Shown here: positions 23,878-35,800 of the stretch, in pieces
Layout: each line of letters starts with the position of its first letter
Position numbering within the stretch: position 1 is the stretch's first letter
NCBI GenBank assembly: GCA_022661535.1
Contig: JAKULF010000007.1
Coordinates: 1,426,001 to 1,490,000 of the forward strand
Length of the DNA: 64,000 bases
Direction of reading: 5' to 3'
DNA from: Eutypa lata
Lineage: Eukaryota > Ascomycota > Sordariomycetes > Xylariales > Diatrypaceae
Translations under genes and position numbers: made by a program
The notes under the pieces: model-generated
The model's input: only the letters and a program-made list of their open reading frames with translations
What the model was told of the DNA's origin: nothing
The model's database searches: none

Positions 23878-24472
23878 ATGGCTTCCGAGTCGATTGTCCC
23901 GTCGCCTCTGCCGACGTACGTCTACAAGATCCTGCCGAGTGCCCCTCCGACCCCTCTGCCATCCGAGTACCCACTCTCGGAGCTCGATCGGAAGGACGGG
24001 TTCGTCCATCTCAGCTCAGCTACGCAGGTATGTATATACCTACATGTAGTTACCTATGTACCTCCTGTCCAAAGCCAAACCTTACGTGCTACATCCATCC
24101 AGTGTACCTCAATCAGTGTTACATGTCCCATCCCGCTCGGCTTTTTTCCTTCATTTTTTTTTTCTTCATATTTTTTCTACGCGCTTCATGTTCTACCGAT
24201 TACTCACTACCAGCTACCTACATACTTACTTACAGTAGGTTCCGACGACCGCCGACCTCTTCTTCGCCAATGCCACTTCCATCTGGCTCTTGAAGCTGAA
24301 GCTCGCCCTCTTCGAGAAGGACACGAAGTGGGAGGGCCCGCGTGGCTGCGCCCACCTGTACGGGAACTTTGGCGCGGGCGAGGTGGAGAGCTCCAGGGAG
24401 TTCTCGCGGGCCGAGGGCGAGACGTGGAGTGCGGCTTTCGAGAGGCAGGGTGGGTGGTTGGTTGACTCATAA
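23878..24472 (+). CDS. DUF952 family protein, two exons
   Basis: Exon 1 is 23878-24027 (50 codons) and exon 2 is 24239-24472, separated by a 211-bp intron with a GTATGT donor and a TAG acceptor. Phase 0 splicing gives 127 residues. The product has the DUF952 hallmarks in order: YKIL near the N-terminus, LDRKDGFVHLSSATQVPTTAD in the centre, a FF..A..LLKLKL segment, WEGPRGCAHLYG, then a Trp-containing C-terminus. DUF952 proteins are short, cytosolic and widespread in bacteria and fungi; their biochemical role is not established. Length is normal for the family. Unspliced read-through would replace the conserved second half with low-complexity sequence, which supports the intron. Confidence 0.88.
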
Positions 24473-25172
24473 CGTAACTGCTTTAAGTTGAGATATGGAA
24501 TTATGGGTTTATGTTAGGTACCGACCGGGTAAAAGTGAATTCAACTTCATACGAGCCGGCGTGCGTCAAGTGTTGGATCCAGTATGGCGAGTTAGAAAGG
24601 CCTGTTCGATATTTATAGATACTGGGGTGTAAATAGCCGTATATCACGACATCGTTGTCCACTATACATACGTACGCAGTGTGAAGAGATTCGTCGTCAT
24701 TCAGAGTATAAAAAAAGGAGTAATGATAAAAAGAGGAAGAAGACTCCTGATGCTACCCAGGACGCCCAAGAAGTGCTATCAAGCAAGCAAGCGAAGTGGT
24801 CGCCAGTAACAAATACAAGAACATGCTAATATGTGCATATACAACCACCACGGCCAGCCGACAACCAGAATCCAGAATTCCGCCACCATCCCGGCCTCCC
24901 CTTTCCTCCCTTCCCTTCCATTCCCTTCCCTTCCCTTTCATCCCCTCCCTCCTCCTTATCTGCATTGCCTCGTTCATCGTCATTATTATCGATTGATTTT
25001 TGATTAAGCCGATCAATTGGTTTACTTTTGGATTGCCAGCAACGCACTTCCCGAGAAGAAAGAAGCAAGCAAGCAAGCAAGCCAAGATTTCCTATCATCG
25101 TTGTTCGTCATTATCATCATCACCGTAGTCCTCCTACCTGCTCCTCTTCACTTCACTTCACCTCACTTGTCT
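24473..25172. other. Intergenic between convergent genes
   Basis: Shared 3' region of the DUF952 gene and the coiled-coil gene. It carries CCTTCC tracts near 24905-24945 and an (AAGC)n run at about 25065-25084. Nothing reads as a gene. Confidence 0.45.
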
Positions 25173-25590
25173 TTACTCTCCCCTCCCCCTATAATTCCCC
25201 ATCTTCTCAATCGAGCTCATGATGCCGCTCCGCGCGCCCGTGCCACTACCAGGGCGCGGGAGGCCACCACCTCCTTGAGATCCACCGCTCCGGTTCCGCT
25301 CGTGCGACGACGACGCCGAGGCGAGACCTCCGATGCGACTCTGCGTTGGCTTCTTTACGGAGCCGGGCGCCTTTAGGCCTGACGGCCGCCCGATGATGCT
25401 GGTTCGTAGAGGCTCTGTCGTGGTCGTGGTGGTTGTGCTGCTGACGCTGTTGCTCGCTCCGTGTGACTGCGGATGTGGTAGAGAGGTCCGGTTTGGAGTC
25501 GGTCGGCTCATGCGAGAAGCGCGAGCGGGCGTAGTACTAGCGGCTGGGGCGGCAGGACGAGGTGACCCTGCTGCTTCTCGCTGTTGCTTC

Positions 25591-25658
<68 letters not shown>

Positions 25659-27713
25659 TTGTTGCTGATGCTGCTGTTGCTCCTTCTGGATAAAACTCTG
25701 CATACTCTGCATCTGCATCATCTCCTCGGCCAACTGCACCAGCTCGCCCTTCTCGACGCGCTCGCGCTCCAGCAGCAGCCTCAGCTCGCCATTGTCGGCC
25801 TTGACGCTCTTGATGACGGCCTCGAGCTTCTCGATGGTGGCGTCGAGCTCCCTGATCCGCGCCGCGTCCATCACCGCCTGGCCCTTCAGCTCCTCGGCCG
25901 CGGGGTCGACCTTGGTGAGGGTAGCGTCGCGGCCGAGGCGCAGCTTCTCGTTCTCCTCGCCCAGCTCCTCCAGCCGCCCCTCCAGCTGGTGCACGCGCTT
26001 CTCCCACCGGCTCTCGTAGCTCTTCTTCAGCGCCGTCACCTTCGTCTCGTGCTTGCTCTTGTACAGGGCGTGCAGCTCGCGCGCCACGCGCTCGACCGCG
26101 ATCTCGACCTCGCGGGAGCCATTGCTGCTGCCCGTGGGACTCCTAACACCACCAGCAGCACCGGGCTTCTCCGGCGTCTTGGTGCCGCACTTCGCGCACT
26201 CGGTGGCAGCGGCGGCAGCAGCGGAGGTGGCCTTACCAGCCCGCATGCCCGCCATCTTGCTCTCGGCCTCCTGCGCCATCATCTCGGCGGCCTCGCGGCG
26301 CTTCTCGCTCTCGTCGAGCTTGCGCTCGAGCTCGTCGTGCTCGCGCTGCCCGAGGACGATCTCCTCCTTGACCTTGCGCAGCACGGACTCCATCTCGTGG
26401 CCCCGGCGCTCCCACCCCTCGCGCTCGTCGACGTGCGCGTCGCGCGACTCCCGCAGCTGCTCCATGCACTCGCCGACGCGCTTCTCGGCGTCGCCCACGG
26501 CGGCCTTCAGAGAGGCCGCCTCGGCTTCCTTGCCACTAAGGGACGCCTTCAGGCTGCTGATCTCCGATAGGAAGGCCGACTTGAGCGATTCGAGCTCCCG
26601 CGGCGTCACGGTGGGGATGCTGCGCGGTGTCGGGAGCGGCGGGATGTCGAAGTCGAGCAGGTTGGAGCCGGATTGTCGCCTGGGCGTCGCGGCAACGTTC
26701 GAGGCGCGGCCGCCGCCCATGTGTCTTGATGATGCCCCGCGGTTCGGCGTCTGCTGCTGCTGCCCGTACTTCGAGGAGAAGTTGCTGAGCTGCTCGGTGA
26801 AATCCATGAGGAGGTTCGATGTGTTTCCGGTTTCGTGCATGGTGGGAGGTCGAGGGGTCCTCGAAGGCGACGGGTCGGGTCGTCCCCGCGAAGGCCCGGT
26901 AGGTGTCAGGTTCCCGTCGGCGGTGGTGGCGTACTTTGACGGGGTTTGTCCCAGCCGCGCGAACATGGTCATGTTCGGTACGGCGGAGAAGGTGCTGAAG
27001 GTGCTGATCATGGTGTCATCGAAACCGACGGGTTCCTCCTCCTCCTCTATTGGGTGGCTTTCGTCGATCGACATGGATGTGATGTCGTCGCCTGCAGTCT
27101 CGGCATCATGGAGTATCGAGTCCTCCTCCTCCAATATCTGGATGGCCTTGGTAAGACCCTCGTTTTCCCGCAGCGCATCCTCCAGCGACAGGTCCTTCTC
27201 CTGCACCGGAGTCTGTTTAGGCGGTGAAGGGGCGGCGCTGGTGCTGGCGCTGGCGCTGGTCACCTTGATGGGAAATCGCGCAACCTTCCTGGGGCTTCTG
27301 GCGTTGGTTATGGCTGGCTTCTCGGGGGCGAGCGTGTCGCTGTCGGGGAAGCCGTCGTTTTTGGGGCTTAGGATCTTCAGAGGCGAGAGCTCGTTGCCGG
27401 ATAGCACTCTCGAATGACGGTTTTTGGAAGGTGAGGGGGCAGCATTCTCTTGGTTTGTGCTGCTGTTGTTATTATTATTATGATTGTTGTTGTTGTTATT
27501 GTTATTGTTCGCTTCTTCGGTGGTCTCATCATTCAGTATGGGCACGAATGGTGAGCTCTGGGTTTGGTCGTTTCCGGTTTCCATCTCGTCCTCACCATTA
27601 CACCTTGACTGGGCTGTGTATGATTTGACTTCGTAATCCTCGAAGCGCCGGGTGGTGGGAGGCGTTGCGACGTTTAGTGTATTCGTGTTAATTGGAGTAA
27701 GGGGTGAGGCCAT
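25173..27713 (-). CDS. Large coiled-coil protein with polyQ and polyN tracts, spindle/kinetochore-associated type
   Basis: An 846-residue single-exon frame starts at MASPLTPIN (27713). The frame continues 21 codons upstream to 27776, but that extension lacks the Pro/Thr-rich character of the N-terminus. The N-terminal half is disordered, with a polyasparagine tract (about 27461-27510) and several SP/TP sites, including LSGNELSPLKILSP, that look like Cdk targets. The centre and C-terminal half hold two long coiled coils separated by a Cys-x2-Cys spacer. The second (RELHALYKSKHETKVTALKKSYESRWEKRV, given here only as its positions around 25970-26080) resembles the fungal Slk19/TACC-type kinetochore or spindle-pole domain. 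A 26-glutamine run follows, then a basic Ser/Pro-rich tail of microtubule-binding type. The family assignment is from memory of the domain and is tentative; the coiled coil and repeats are certain. Confidence 0.7.
25590..25667 (-). repeat. CAG/CAA repeat encoding 26 glutamines
   Basis: The plus strand shows 26 consecutive CTG/TTG triplets, including 18 uninterrupted CTG at 25602-25655. Read on the minus strand in the frame of the coiled-coil gene, they give 26 Gln. A long pure CAG core of this kind is expected to vary in length between strains. Confidence 0.95.
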
Positions 27714-28868
27714 TCTGGCTATAAACAAGCAAGTATGATGATGTCTCAGTATTGACTCTCCAGTTCGGTAGTTCAACGATGTTGTGTAGTAATCAATTGT
27801 ATGAGAGATATGTAAGGGTGGTAGGTAGGATTTGATAGCCTTTGGTAAAGTTTTAGTCTAGTTTCCCTTTAATTGTACATTCTTACCTATTTTCGTGATA
27901 GTTGATGCAGCAACGCCCCACACTAAAACGTGATAATGTAGTTGGACGATCTTACCATATGTGGACCCTTTCATTTCCACACCCCTGATATGAACGGACA
28001 TTACCATCGCACGGATTTTCAATGCGCTGAACCGATGCATCTCGCATCTTGCATCTTTGCAGAACGATTAAAGATTGATTGTCTTCCATATACAACGTGT
28101 TGAGTTCGCATATCCATCTACATGGCTGGCAGCATTGGTTAGATCAGATTTGTGACGTAGCTTCATCTGCTCCGAGGGAACACCTGCTGGCAAACGTATT
28201 GTGGTAGAAAATTCAAGTATCAATCCAATCGCATAGCGTTACTTCCATGAAGCAAAACGTAGGCTAAATAGTATCCCAAACATAGACAAGTATGGCAGAG
28301 AACACTACACATAATAGACTAAAGGATCCTGGACATTGATATGCGCATACGTAGCACATCGTTCGACTTATTTAACCAGCGCACTCCTCAATGCTCCGCT
28401 TAGATACGAGCATTATGTCTCCTTGCCGCATGACGACGAAATTGACACCACCTAAGTTCATGGTAAGGTTAGGGTACGTAGAAATTAAGAATTTAATGGT
28501 GGGAAGAGAAGAAAGGCTCATTATTGACTTATAAATATGGTTTATATGACATCAGATCTCTTCTCCTAAACAGTGTACCCCCAACCTATAGGAGAATAGG
28601 GGGTTGTGTGCATTTATACCCCTCTTTATATTCCACCGGCGGTAGAGGGGAGAGCAACACCTGCAAAACGCTGTCAGCAACGTCTAGAGCTAACGGCCCG
28701 ACGCTAGGCAACGACATATTGATAGGGCCAGCTAGGCAGAGACATTTTAATCAGCTTGTGTGTTGGTCTTTAACTCTACTATATATTTAATATTATGCCT
28801 TGCATTGTTAGACGTCTTAGCCATATCATCTGCAGAACTAATCCAATCAACTCTATCATTTAAACAGT
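27714..28868. other. Divergent intergenic region
   Basis: Lies between the divergently transcribed coiled-coil gene and the helical-repeat hypothetical, so it should contain both promoters. No distinctive motif or additional gene was seen. Confidence 0.45.
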
Positions 28869-29603
28869 ATGGCGAGCCCCTCTGCTGTACGCTTTTCGCA
28901 AGGCAAGAAAGACATTGGAGATGCCCACAGGTTTTCATGGGAATACCCTGTCCCAGACAACAGATTCTGGAATGATATACCTTTCACCACTGCACGCAAT
29001 TTCTTTCAGAGCTTTTCCAGCGAGGAAATCGATCGGCTACCAATCGACCCGGATAGCACGTTGGAAAAACATAGCAAGCTCAAAACCCTCATCAAGCTTC
29101 TCAGGGAGCTGCTCGAAAAAAGAGAGAGTGAATCGTCCCCAAAGTCATTTTATGATGTCGATTTTGCTGGCTGGGACAGGCTGTGGCTCGCTATATACAC
29201 CCTCCAAGACCAGCTCGAAGATCCCGAAGCTGAAGGGACTTTGCGCATGTTGTGCGATCGGAGAAAAGACAAGACCAATCTGTCTCATCAACATACTTTA
29301 GCAGGTCTGCTTCTAGATCGCGGCAAGTTCGCTGAAGCGGAGGCATTAGAGAAGGGTGTAAAGGAATGGCTGGATGGTCAGCTCGGGAAGGACTCCCCTC
29401 AGGCGCTCAGCGCTAGGAGAATCATTGCTCAGGCTCAATGGAAACAAGGGCCATCGCGAAGGGCAGAGGCGAATGACACAATTGCAGATCTGACACGGAT
29501 AATTGATGGTATGGGTACTAGCCAATTCGCCGTCTATCAAGAGGAGGAAAGAGAAATGGCAGGTAAATTGATCCTTGACCTCAAAAAGGGGCAAGGCGCT
29601 TAA
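28869..29603 (+). CDS. Conserved hypothetical protein with helical (TPR-like) character
   Basis: This 244-residue single-exon frame starts MASPSAVRFSQ. The N-terminal part contains aromatic FSWEYPVPDNRFWNDIPF. The remainder is predicted to be mainly helical, with a stretch (HTLAGLLLDRGKFAEAEALEKGV) that reads like one TPR unit: a small residue and the RGKFAEAE turn in the right places. A second helix pair follows. No signal peptide or membrane segment is present. The protein resembles fungal cytosolic hypotheticals with degenerate TPRs. No function is inferred beyond protein-protein contact. Confidence 0.65.
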   Translation: MASPSAVRFSQGKKDIGDAHRFSWEYPVPDNRFWNDIPFTTARNFFQSFSSEEIDRLPIDPDSTLEKHSKLKTLIKLLRELLEKRESESSPKSFYDVDFAGWDRLWLAIYTLQDQLEDPEAEGTLRMLCDRRKDKTNLSHQHTLAGLLLDRGKFAEAEALEKGVKEWLDGQLGKDSPQALSARRIIAQAQWKQGPSRRAEANDTIADLTRIIDGMGTSQFAVYQEEEREMAGKLILDLKKGQGA

Positions 29604-29838
29604 AATATGCCTTCAACTAGAGCAATCCCAATTCGTAGCTCAAATATATTGTCTCGATATGACCATTTATCACCATACTACATTCTCTGAGCCCCTCGAT
29701 ACCGTAGTGATTTCTCCAAACACGATTGGCACATCCAGCATCATTAATCCCTAATTTTCTCGTAGCTGGGTCTAATTGTATCCTTCAAAGATAGCTACAA
29801 CCTTTCCCTATGTCTTCCACCCTCATCAATCGACGATA

Positions 29839-30365
29839 CTACATGTCGTAGTTCACACCATTATTACCGATTACACCCTTGCTCCTCCGGTTTATGGCAA
29901 CCCAGACGCCATCTACATATATATCCCCGACTATCAGTATAGTAGGTAGGGTGATTAGCACAGCGCCCAGGGGGGTGAGTACGTTTGTACCGTACGAGGC
30001 CTTGCTGTTGACGAGGGCGTCGACGTCCTTAAGGACACGCGTGCAGTCATTGGCGTAGTTGTTCTCCCCTCGCCCTTCGGCCTCGAAGCACTCGATGGCG
30101 AAACAGATGTCCCGCAAGTCCTAGCTCTTGGTGGTATTTGCTCGTTTAGGGTCAGGGTTAAGGTTAGGGTCCGTGCCAAATATTTCGAAAAGGCTTCAGA
30201 GGAGGTCTTAAAGTTGTCGAGGACAATATTAGTAAAGACGTAGGTGATGAAGGCTTGCGTATTTGAAGTGTTCGCGTTGTTACTCGGATCGATTTCGTGG
30301 GAATACATATGTGCCTGTAATGTATTAGTAGAGATTATTAATACGATAACGTAGAATTTGAACAA
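29839..30365 (-). pseudogene. Possible broken gene interrupted by telomere-like repeats
   Basis: Two overlapping minus-strand frames read as parts of one protein. The upstream part begins MFKFYVIVLIIS (signal-peptide-like) and runs to EAFSKYLA. The downstream part, in another frame, begins MRDICFAIECFEAEGRG and ends after a hydrophobic segment (about 23 residues) and VDGVWVAINRR. The change of frame falls at a CCCTAA-like hexamer run. No GT-AG intron of reasonable quality spans it. I do not recognise the family. It could be a real gene with an unusual intron, or chance frames. Confidence 0.3.
30146..30169 (+). repeat. Interstitial TTAGGG-like hexamer run (4 units)
   Basis: Four contiguous hexamers read TTAGGG, TCAGGG, TTAAGG, TTAGGG. 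TTAGGG is the usual telomere repeat of filamentous ascomycetes. Two of the units are exact. Confidence 0.8.
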
Positions 30366-32869
30366 ATTCTAAATTGAAAGAATATAGCTCTGGCCGGGCA
30401 TTGGCATTGAAAGGAATAGTGCATTGTTTCCCTGCCCTTAACTGCTTCTTCTCAATGACGTGTACCAGCAGCTGTCATTTAAGGATTGGGAGAATAGATA
30501 TGACGGAGGGGAGTAGGCCCTTAATCAGCAAACCCCATTAGGCGTATAAGTTTCACCAGCTGGGATAATTAGATTTCTGCTCACGTATGTTACTCTCAGA
30601 GCTCTTTACGGGGAGTTGATGGGCCACTTGCCTAATGAAAGTCGTGGTAGATGACTGATCTAGAAATATTGTGGTATTAGTACAAAACTATGCATAGTAG
30701 CATGGCTCTTGCAAATTTGGTGCGGAATATTGGCATTGGTTGCCAGACATGATACCAAAAAAATAATAAAAATCAAAAATCAAAAAATCACGAAGATAAC
30801 CCCTTTGAGAAACCTCTAGTAGATACTAAGACATGAAAATAGGTATGAAATTCAGCTTCTACTAGTCTAGGTTACCTAGGTGTTGCTTATCAGCTTGGAT
30901 TTCTGTTGAGGTGCTTGTAGAAGATGTGGCGATATATTATCAGCAACTAGTAATTTTAAACCATGAAAAATTCGATTTAATATTACTGGGTAGGCAAAGC
31001 ATGAAATACCTTTCTAGAAAGCCATCTACCTAGCAGATAAATATACATAGTGCCAAGTGCTAAGGTAGTAATCTCTTGTCATAAAAATACCGTGGGCAAC
31101 AATTTGAGCAAAGAGGAAGTAACATTACACCCTTCAAGTACCTCAGCTACTATGGTTTGACTGTCTGATGCCTTTTATCACTTAGTCAAGTCTTAGGTAC
31201 ATCTAAGTGACAATTTCCCTAAATATTCGCTGCTATGCTTTCCATTCAAATTTAAAAGATGTATGTTGTATCATGAGCTACCATTTTTATGTAACACTTC
31301 AGAGTAGTTGCATTTGGCGTGATAGTTCCAAGCTCAGAAGTCTTTGTAGAATATTATGCCTGACATCCTACTACGCTTTCTAACTTGAAGGTTGTCCTGA
31401 AATTAGAAACTGTCGGTTTTAGGTGCAGTTATAAACAGCGTTTTGCTTGAGCTCTTTCCCAATATTTTGCTGTGACCTAGCAACAGACACGTAACTTACT
31501 AATATGGGAGCATTAACCTCAAATGCAGTATGTTCTAGCATAATGCTACCATTTTTTGTTGCTTAATGTTAATGGACCTTAGAAACAAGGGACACTAAGG
31601 TGGGCATATGCTGAAGTATGTTTCTATGATCATCTAAGACACTCTAGAGTACCTCTTGCACACGCTGATTCCTTGATATCAAAGTGGAACAACACTGTCA
31701 CATACCGATATGTATATTAGGAGTACAAGCTATATCACCAGCACCCACAAAGCAAGAAGTATTAGGTAGTCAGCAAGTCTTAGTTGCCTTGAAATAGTCT
31801 AAGTATATACGACTGTGGTTTCTACTTAACATGGAACATTTCACCTCTGCAGTTGTTGCGTTTTTCTCGGCTACTGCCCCCTTCAGTGCATGATTACCAA
31901 GGGTTATGTTGGGTATGATGATTGTAATATTTACCAAGACTGTTAATTAGATACCTAAATGGAACTGGTCTGTCATGTCTGTGTTATGAAGATAACGTCT
32001 GCACGGTGAGTGAATGTGTCCATGCTGACTAGAATCTTCCCCCCTATTCCCGTATATACGAAACGCTTTTGGGAAACTTACCTACCTGGGTGCCTACGTA
32101 GATATGTAGGTTCAGAGTTTCCCTGCTTGATTGTTTCCCAGTTATCACTGTAGCGTCGAGTTGAGGTAAGTACGCAGCTTCTGTGATAAATTGAATACAG
32201 GACCCCTCTTATTACATATCGTCGCACCTTCCCACTCATCGCCAGGGAGGGTTTTAAACAGTTTATAAGAATAATCACCGACGTCTTCTTTAATGAGTCT
32301 CTTTATATTTCCTCCACTGTACCTATGCAGCTACCTATTAGATACATATGTAACTACCTAGGTACCCAAGCTTTGAAGGCTTTAGGCACTTTTCTTTTAC
32401 ACACACAACTTGCAAGTGCCTACTGCCCACCTACCTAGGTACCTACCTACTTACCTCTTGCAGCAGCTCTTGTTTACCTTTCTTCAATCTGCCTCCACTC
32501 ACCCTCCAGCCCTTCAACTCTCTAGCCTTCTAGCCCTCTAGCCAACGCCAACTCAAACAACTAGCACTTTCATCGTAGCAGAGTCACATCATTCTCTATC
32601 ATAGACTTAGATCTATATTCAAGATCTCAGTTAGATTGATTCTACAATCTAACTGCATTCCCGGTTGTTTCAGTTTGGCAGCTGCATTGGGCGACGAGCT
32701 TCTTGTTTACCTTTACCAGGCCTTCCCTACTACCCTAAAGAAACAATCTATTACCTCGCAAACCACACCTCGTAGCCCCTTCATAGTCCCCTCGTTGTGC
32801 TATCGTCTAAGATTTTAGACTAGGCAATAGTTGCTTGAGCACTTGTCGCAAACACAGGTCTGGAACACC

Positions 32870-35800
32870 ATGTCTGACCAGAACAACCACCCCCCGGACA
32901 AACCCATGTCTGATAAGAACAAAAAGCCCACGGGCAAGACCAGGTCCGACGATGATGCCTACGTCCTTGATGCCATGATGGTAAGTTTGCTCTGCCTCCT
33001 AATTTTAAAGGGTTCATCTCGAGACAGCTAACCTCTTTCGAATAGAACGACCTTGGCTCAAATCGCCTTGAGGATCTGGCAACTGAAGACGGAGGTGGAC
33101 CGTTTCGACAGCGAGGCCCCCGTCCCCCGCCAACGCAAATTCGTCGGGACTTGGAACCTATGTCCGATGAGGCTGCTGCGGCCTCCAGGAGGTATCGAGG
33201 TAAGCAGCTTCCATATTCCGTATTTTCTTTTCCTTCTTTTTCCAATCGCCCTCTCTAGCTTGATTAGCTACCTAGTACTAAGACAATAATAGAGGCCATC
33301 AGCAACATCGACGATTGGGATTCCCGCGGAGTGAGGGATCTTGATTCTATCGCAGATGGAAACTTGCACCGACGGAACCAAGTCGTCGTATCTGGTTCTA
33401 GCCATGCTTTCCCGGCGAAGGGCACGTTCAATGGTGATTTCAACTTCATCAAACCGAAGAAGGGAACTCAGAATAACCCGCAATATAATCCATCGTAAGT
33501 TGTATTTTCGCTATGGTGCTTATTTTATTCTTCTTCTCTTCCAGTTTTTCCTTTTGTTTTAACTTCTATGTCTTGAATTCCTTTTATTTTATTTTTATAA
33601 CTGTGAGAGGTATTGACCATCACTAGGCGTCCAACCTATTCCTCCAACCATATGTCTAAGCACACTGAGAGATCCAGACATCTTCCTGCCTCCGACTCTC
33701 CTGTCGGATCTCTAGGAGGTCTTGTTCCTCCCGGAGCAACTGTGAAAAGGTGGACCACAACCCGGAGAGTAGCAACTGCTGGAGAAATGAATACAAATGG
33801 GGCGGTTCGTCACCCTGGCGCAGGACAAACTAGAAGTCGGCAATCTACGCAAAGTCAGGTAACACCCGCACGTGATACTAGTGTTCAACAACCCACCCGA
33901 GATCTAGCTCCTGCTAGCCGTAGAGGAGTATCTGATCAAGTGCCCAACGCATATCCTCGGGAGAAAACCACAGGAAGAGCTACTACCACGAAGTCCAATG
34001 TGGCACCCTTAGCACGGCCCGAGCAGGGAAATGCTGTTGCCAGTAATTTTGCTGTGCGCTTACCTCCTCGTCAGCGACCTATCCAGTCACCAGGCCCTTC
34101 TAATGCACACCCTTACTCAGCTACTGGTTCTTCACCGAGCGTGAACCAGCGTGCCAGACCCAGCCTCCCCCGACCTCAAACTCGCCAAGGCTCTCAAAAT
34201 TCGACAGCATCTCTCCAAAATTTGCATTCACCTGGGTTCATACCTCCCCACCTTCGTGCACCGGTACGAGCAACACCGACACCGGCAGCGCCAGCAAGTA
34301 GCGCCAATATACCCTCCTCTACGCCCCAAACAGAACTACTGTCTGCAGCTCATCTGGAAGCACGCCAGGTCTTCTTTCGAAGAAGCGTCAAGCTCAAGAA
34401 GCGAGTGAATGGCCATGTAGTTGAACTCACTGGGATTGTCTCTATCTATGAATTGGCTGAGCAGCCCGCCACCATCTGGGAGTTGATCATCGATGAGCAA
34501 CAGGTGGTTCGGGAAGACGTCCGCAGGCTACTCCCTTCTTTCACCAATGGTAGCACTGTCACCATACGCCGTCGAGATAAACCAGGAGATGTAGTTCGTG
34601 CAGGCGACGTTCAGTTCGATGACATCTTAGCTGCACAAGAGTTCGAAAAAGCAGCTAATGAACAGAGAAAGAAATGGGCTGAATCACGGGGGCCCATATT
34701 CGAACAAAAAGTGCAGGAGAAGGCATCAGCCACACCAAAAGCTTCCGTTGACGAAGATGCCACCAAGCTAGCAGACAATTACTCTCAAATCGAGCAACAG
34801 GAGCCAGCTGCTCAGTCTACGATTAACCCCGCTAATTCAGCCGGGTCAGCTCAGCTTCTCGACGACAATCTAGAAGTGCCTCGATCTGAAAATCAGCACG
34901 ATGCCAACGAAGCCCATACTGAGGAACAGACTAGTGCGACACCAGCTTCTGAGGAGTTACTTATAGATTTCGAAGCAGAAATCTCGTCCCCACAGACACC
35001 TATTCGTCTAGTTGAGGATCAACCACTCGTAGATCTCTCTAGCTTGCCTGAAGGAACGATGACAGCCAGTCCATATATACATCAACTAATGGAACTTGAT
35101 CCAAGATCATGGGAACCACAAGAAGCATCAGAACTTTCTGAACCATCGAGTGCTATGGGACCAGATCTCACATTGACCCTTCAACCTCCCATCGAAGAAG
35201 TAAAGACTTTCCCCCCTCCGCAATCTGTAGTTAACAAGGAGGCTGAAATTGCGTTCTTGAACCTGAAAACAACGGATCCCGATCCTTACGCGAAGAGAAT
35301 CTCCCAGGATGCTCTAAAGGTTCTTTACGGGTTGCCTATGCAGGCTTATGAGGACATGATTCGGGCGGTCCCTAAGCTCATGGGCCTCCTCAATGAAGCA
35401 GACTACTCGCTCTCAAGACAAGTCAACGGAAGCTACTTCGCACCTTTTCAGGTTTCTTGGTTGCATCTCCGGCGGCTTAACGAATACAACAGTCTCACCT
35501 ACGAGGATAGACAGGTAGTGCTGGGTGTGGTTTATACCACAGTACTCCACAGGCAGGGCCGCATTGTCCGTCCACGAAGAGACATCCTCAACTTGCGAGG
35601 CCCTCGACAACCTTGTCCTGATGAAGTCCGAAAACTCAATGAGTTGGTGAGAAGTGGCAATCGTCTTAATAATACGAGAGGTATCATATCTGGCAGACCG
35701 GCGGGGAGAACTGAGTTGCAAGGTCCACCGGAGCGTACTAATACGACTGTCGAGAAGAAAGCCAGGGAGCAAACAATGCATCATGACAATCCGTCACATG

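Larger units (their letters stand above)
29604..32869. other. 3.3-kb spacer with one broken reading frame
   Basis: Apart from the possible pseudogene at 29839-30365 and its telomere-like run, this is AT-rich noncoding DNA. The last 500 bases (32320-32460 in particular) are dense in CTACCTAGGTA-type words and form the promoter and leader of the downstream large gene. Confidence 0.4.

Noticed and set aside
25584..27417. Long plus-strand open frames (328 and 454 codons)
   Set aside because: They are antisense to the coiled-coil gene. One begins with poly-Leu from the CAG tract. The coding character belongs to the minus strand.
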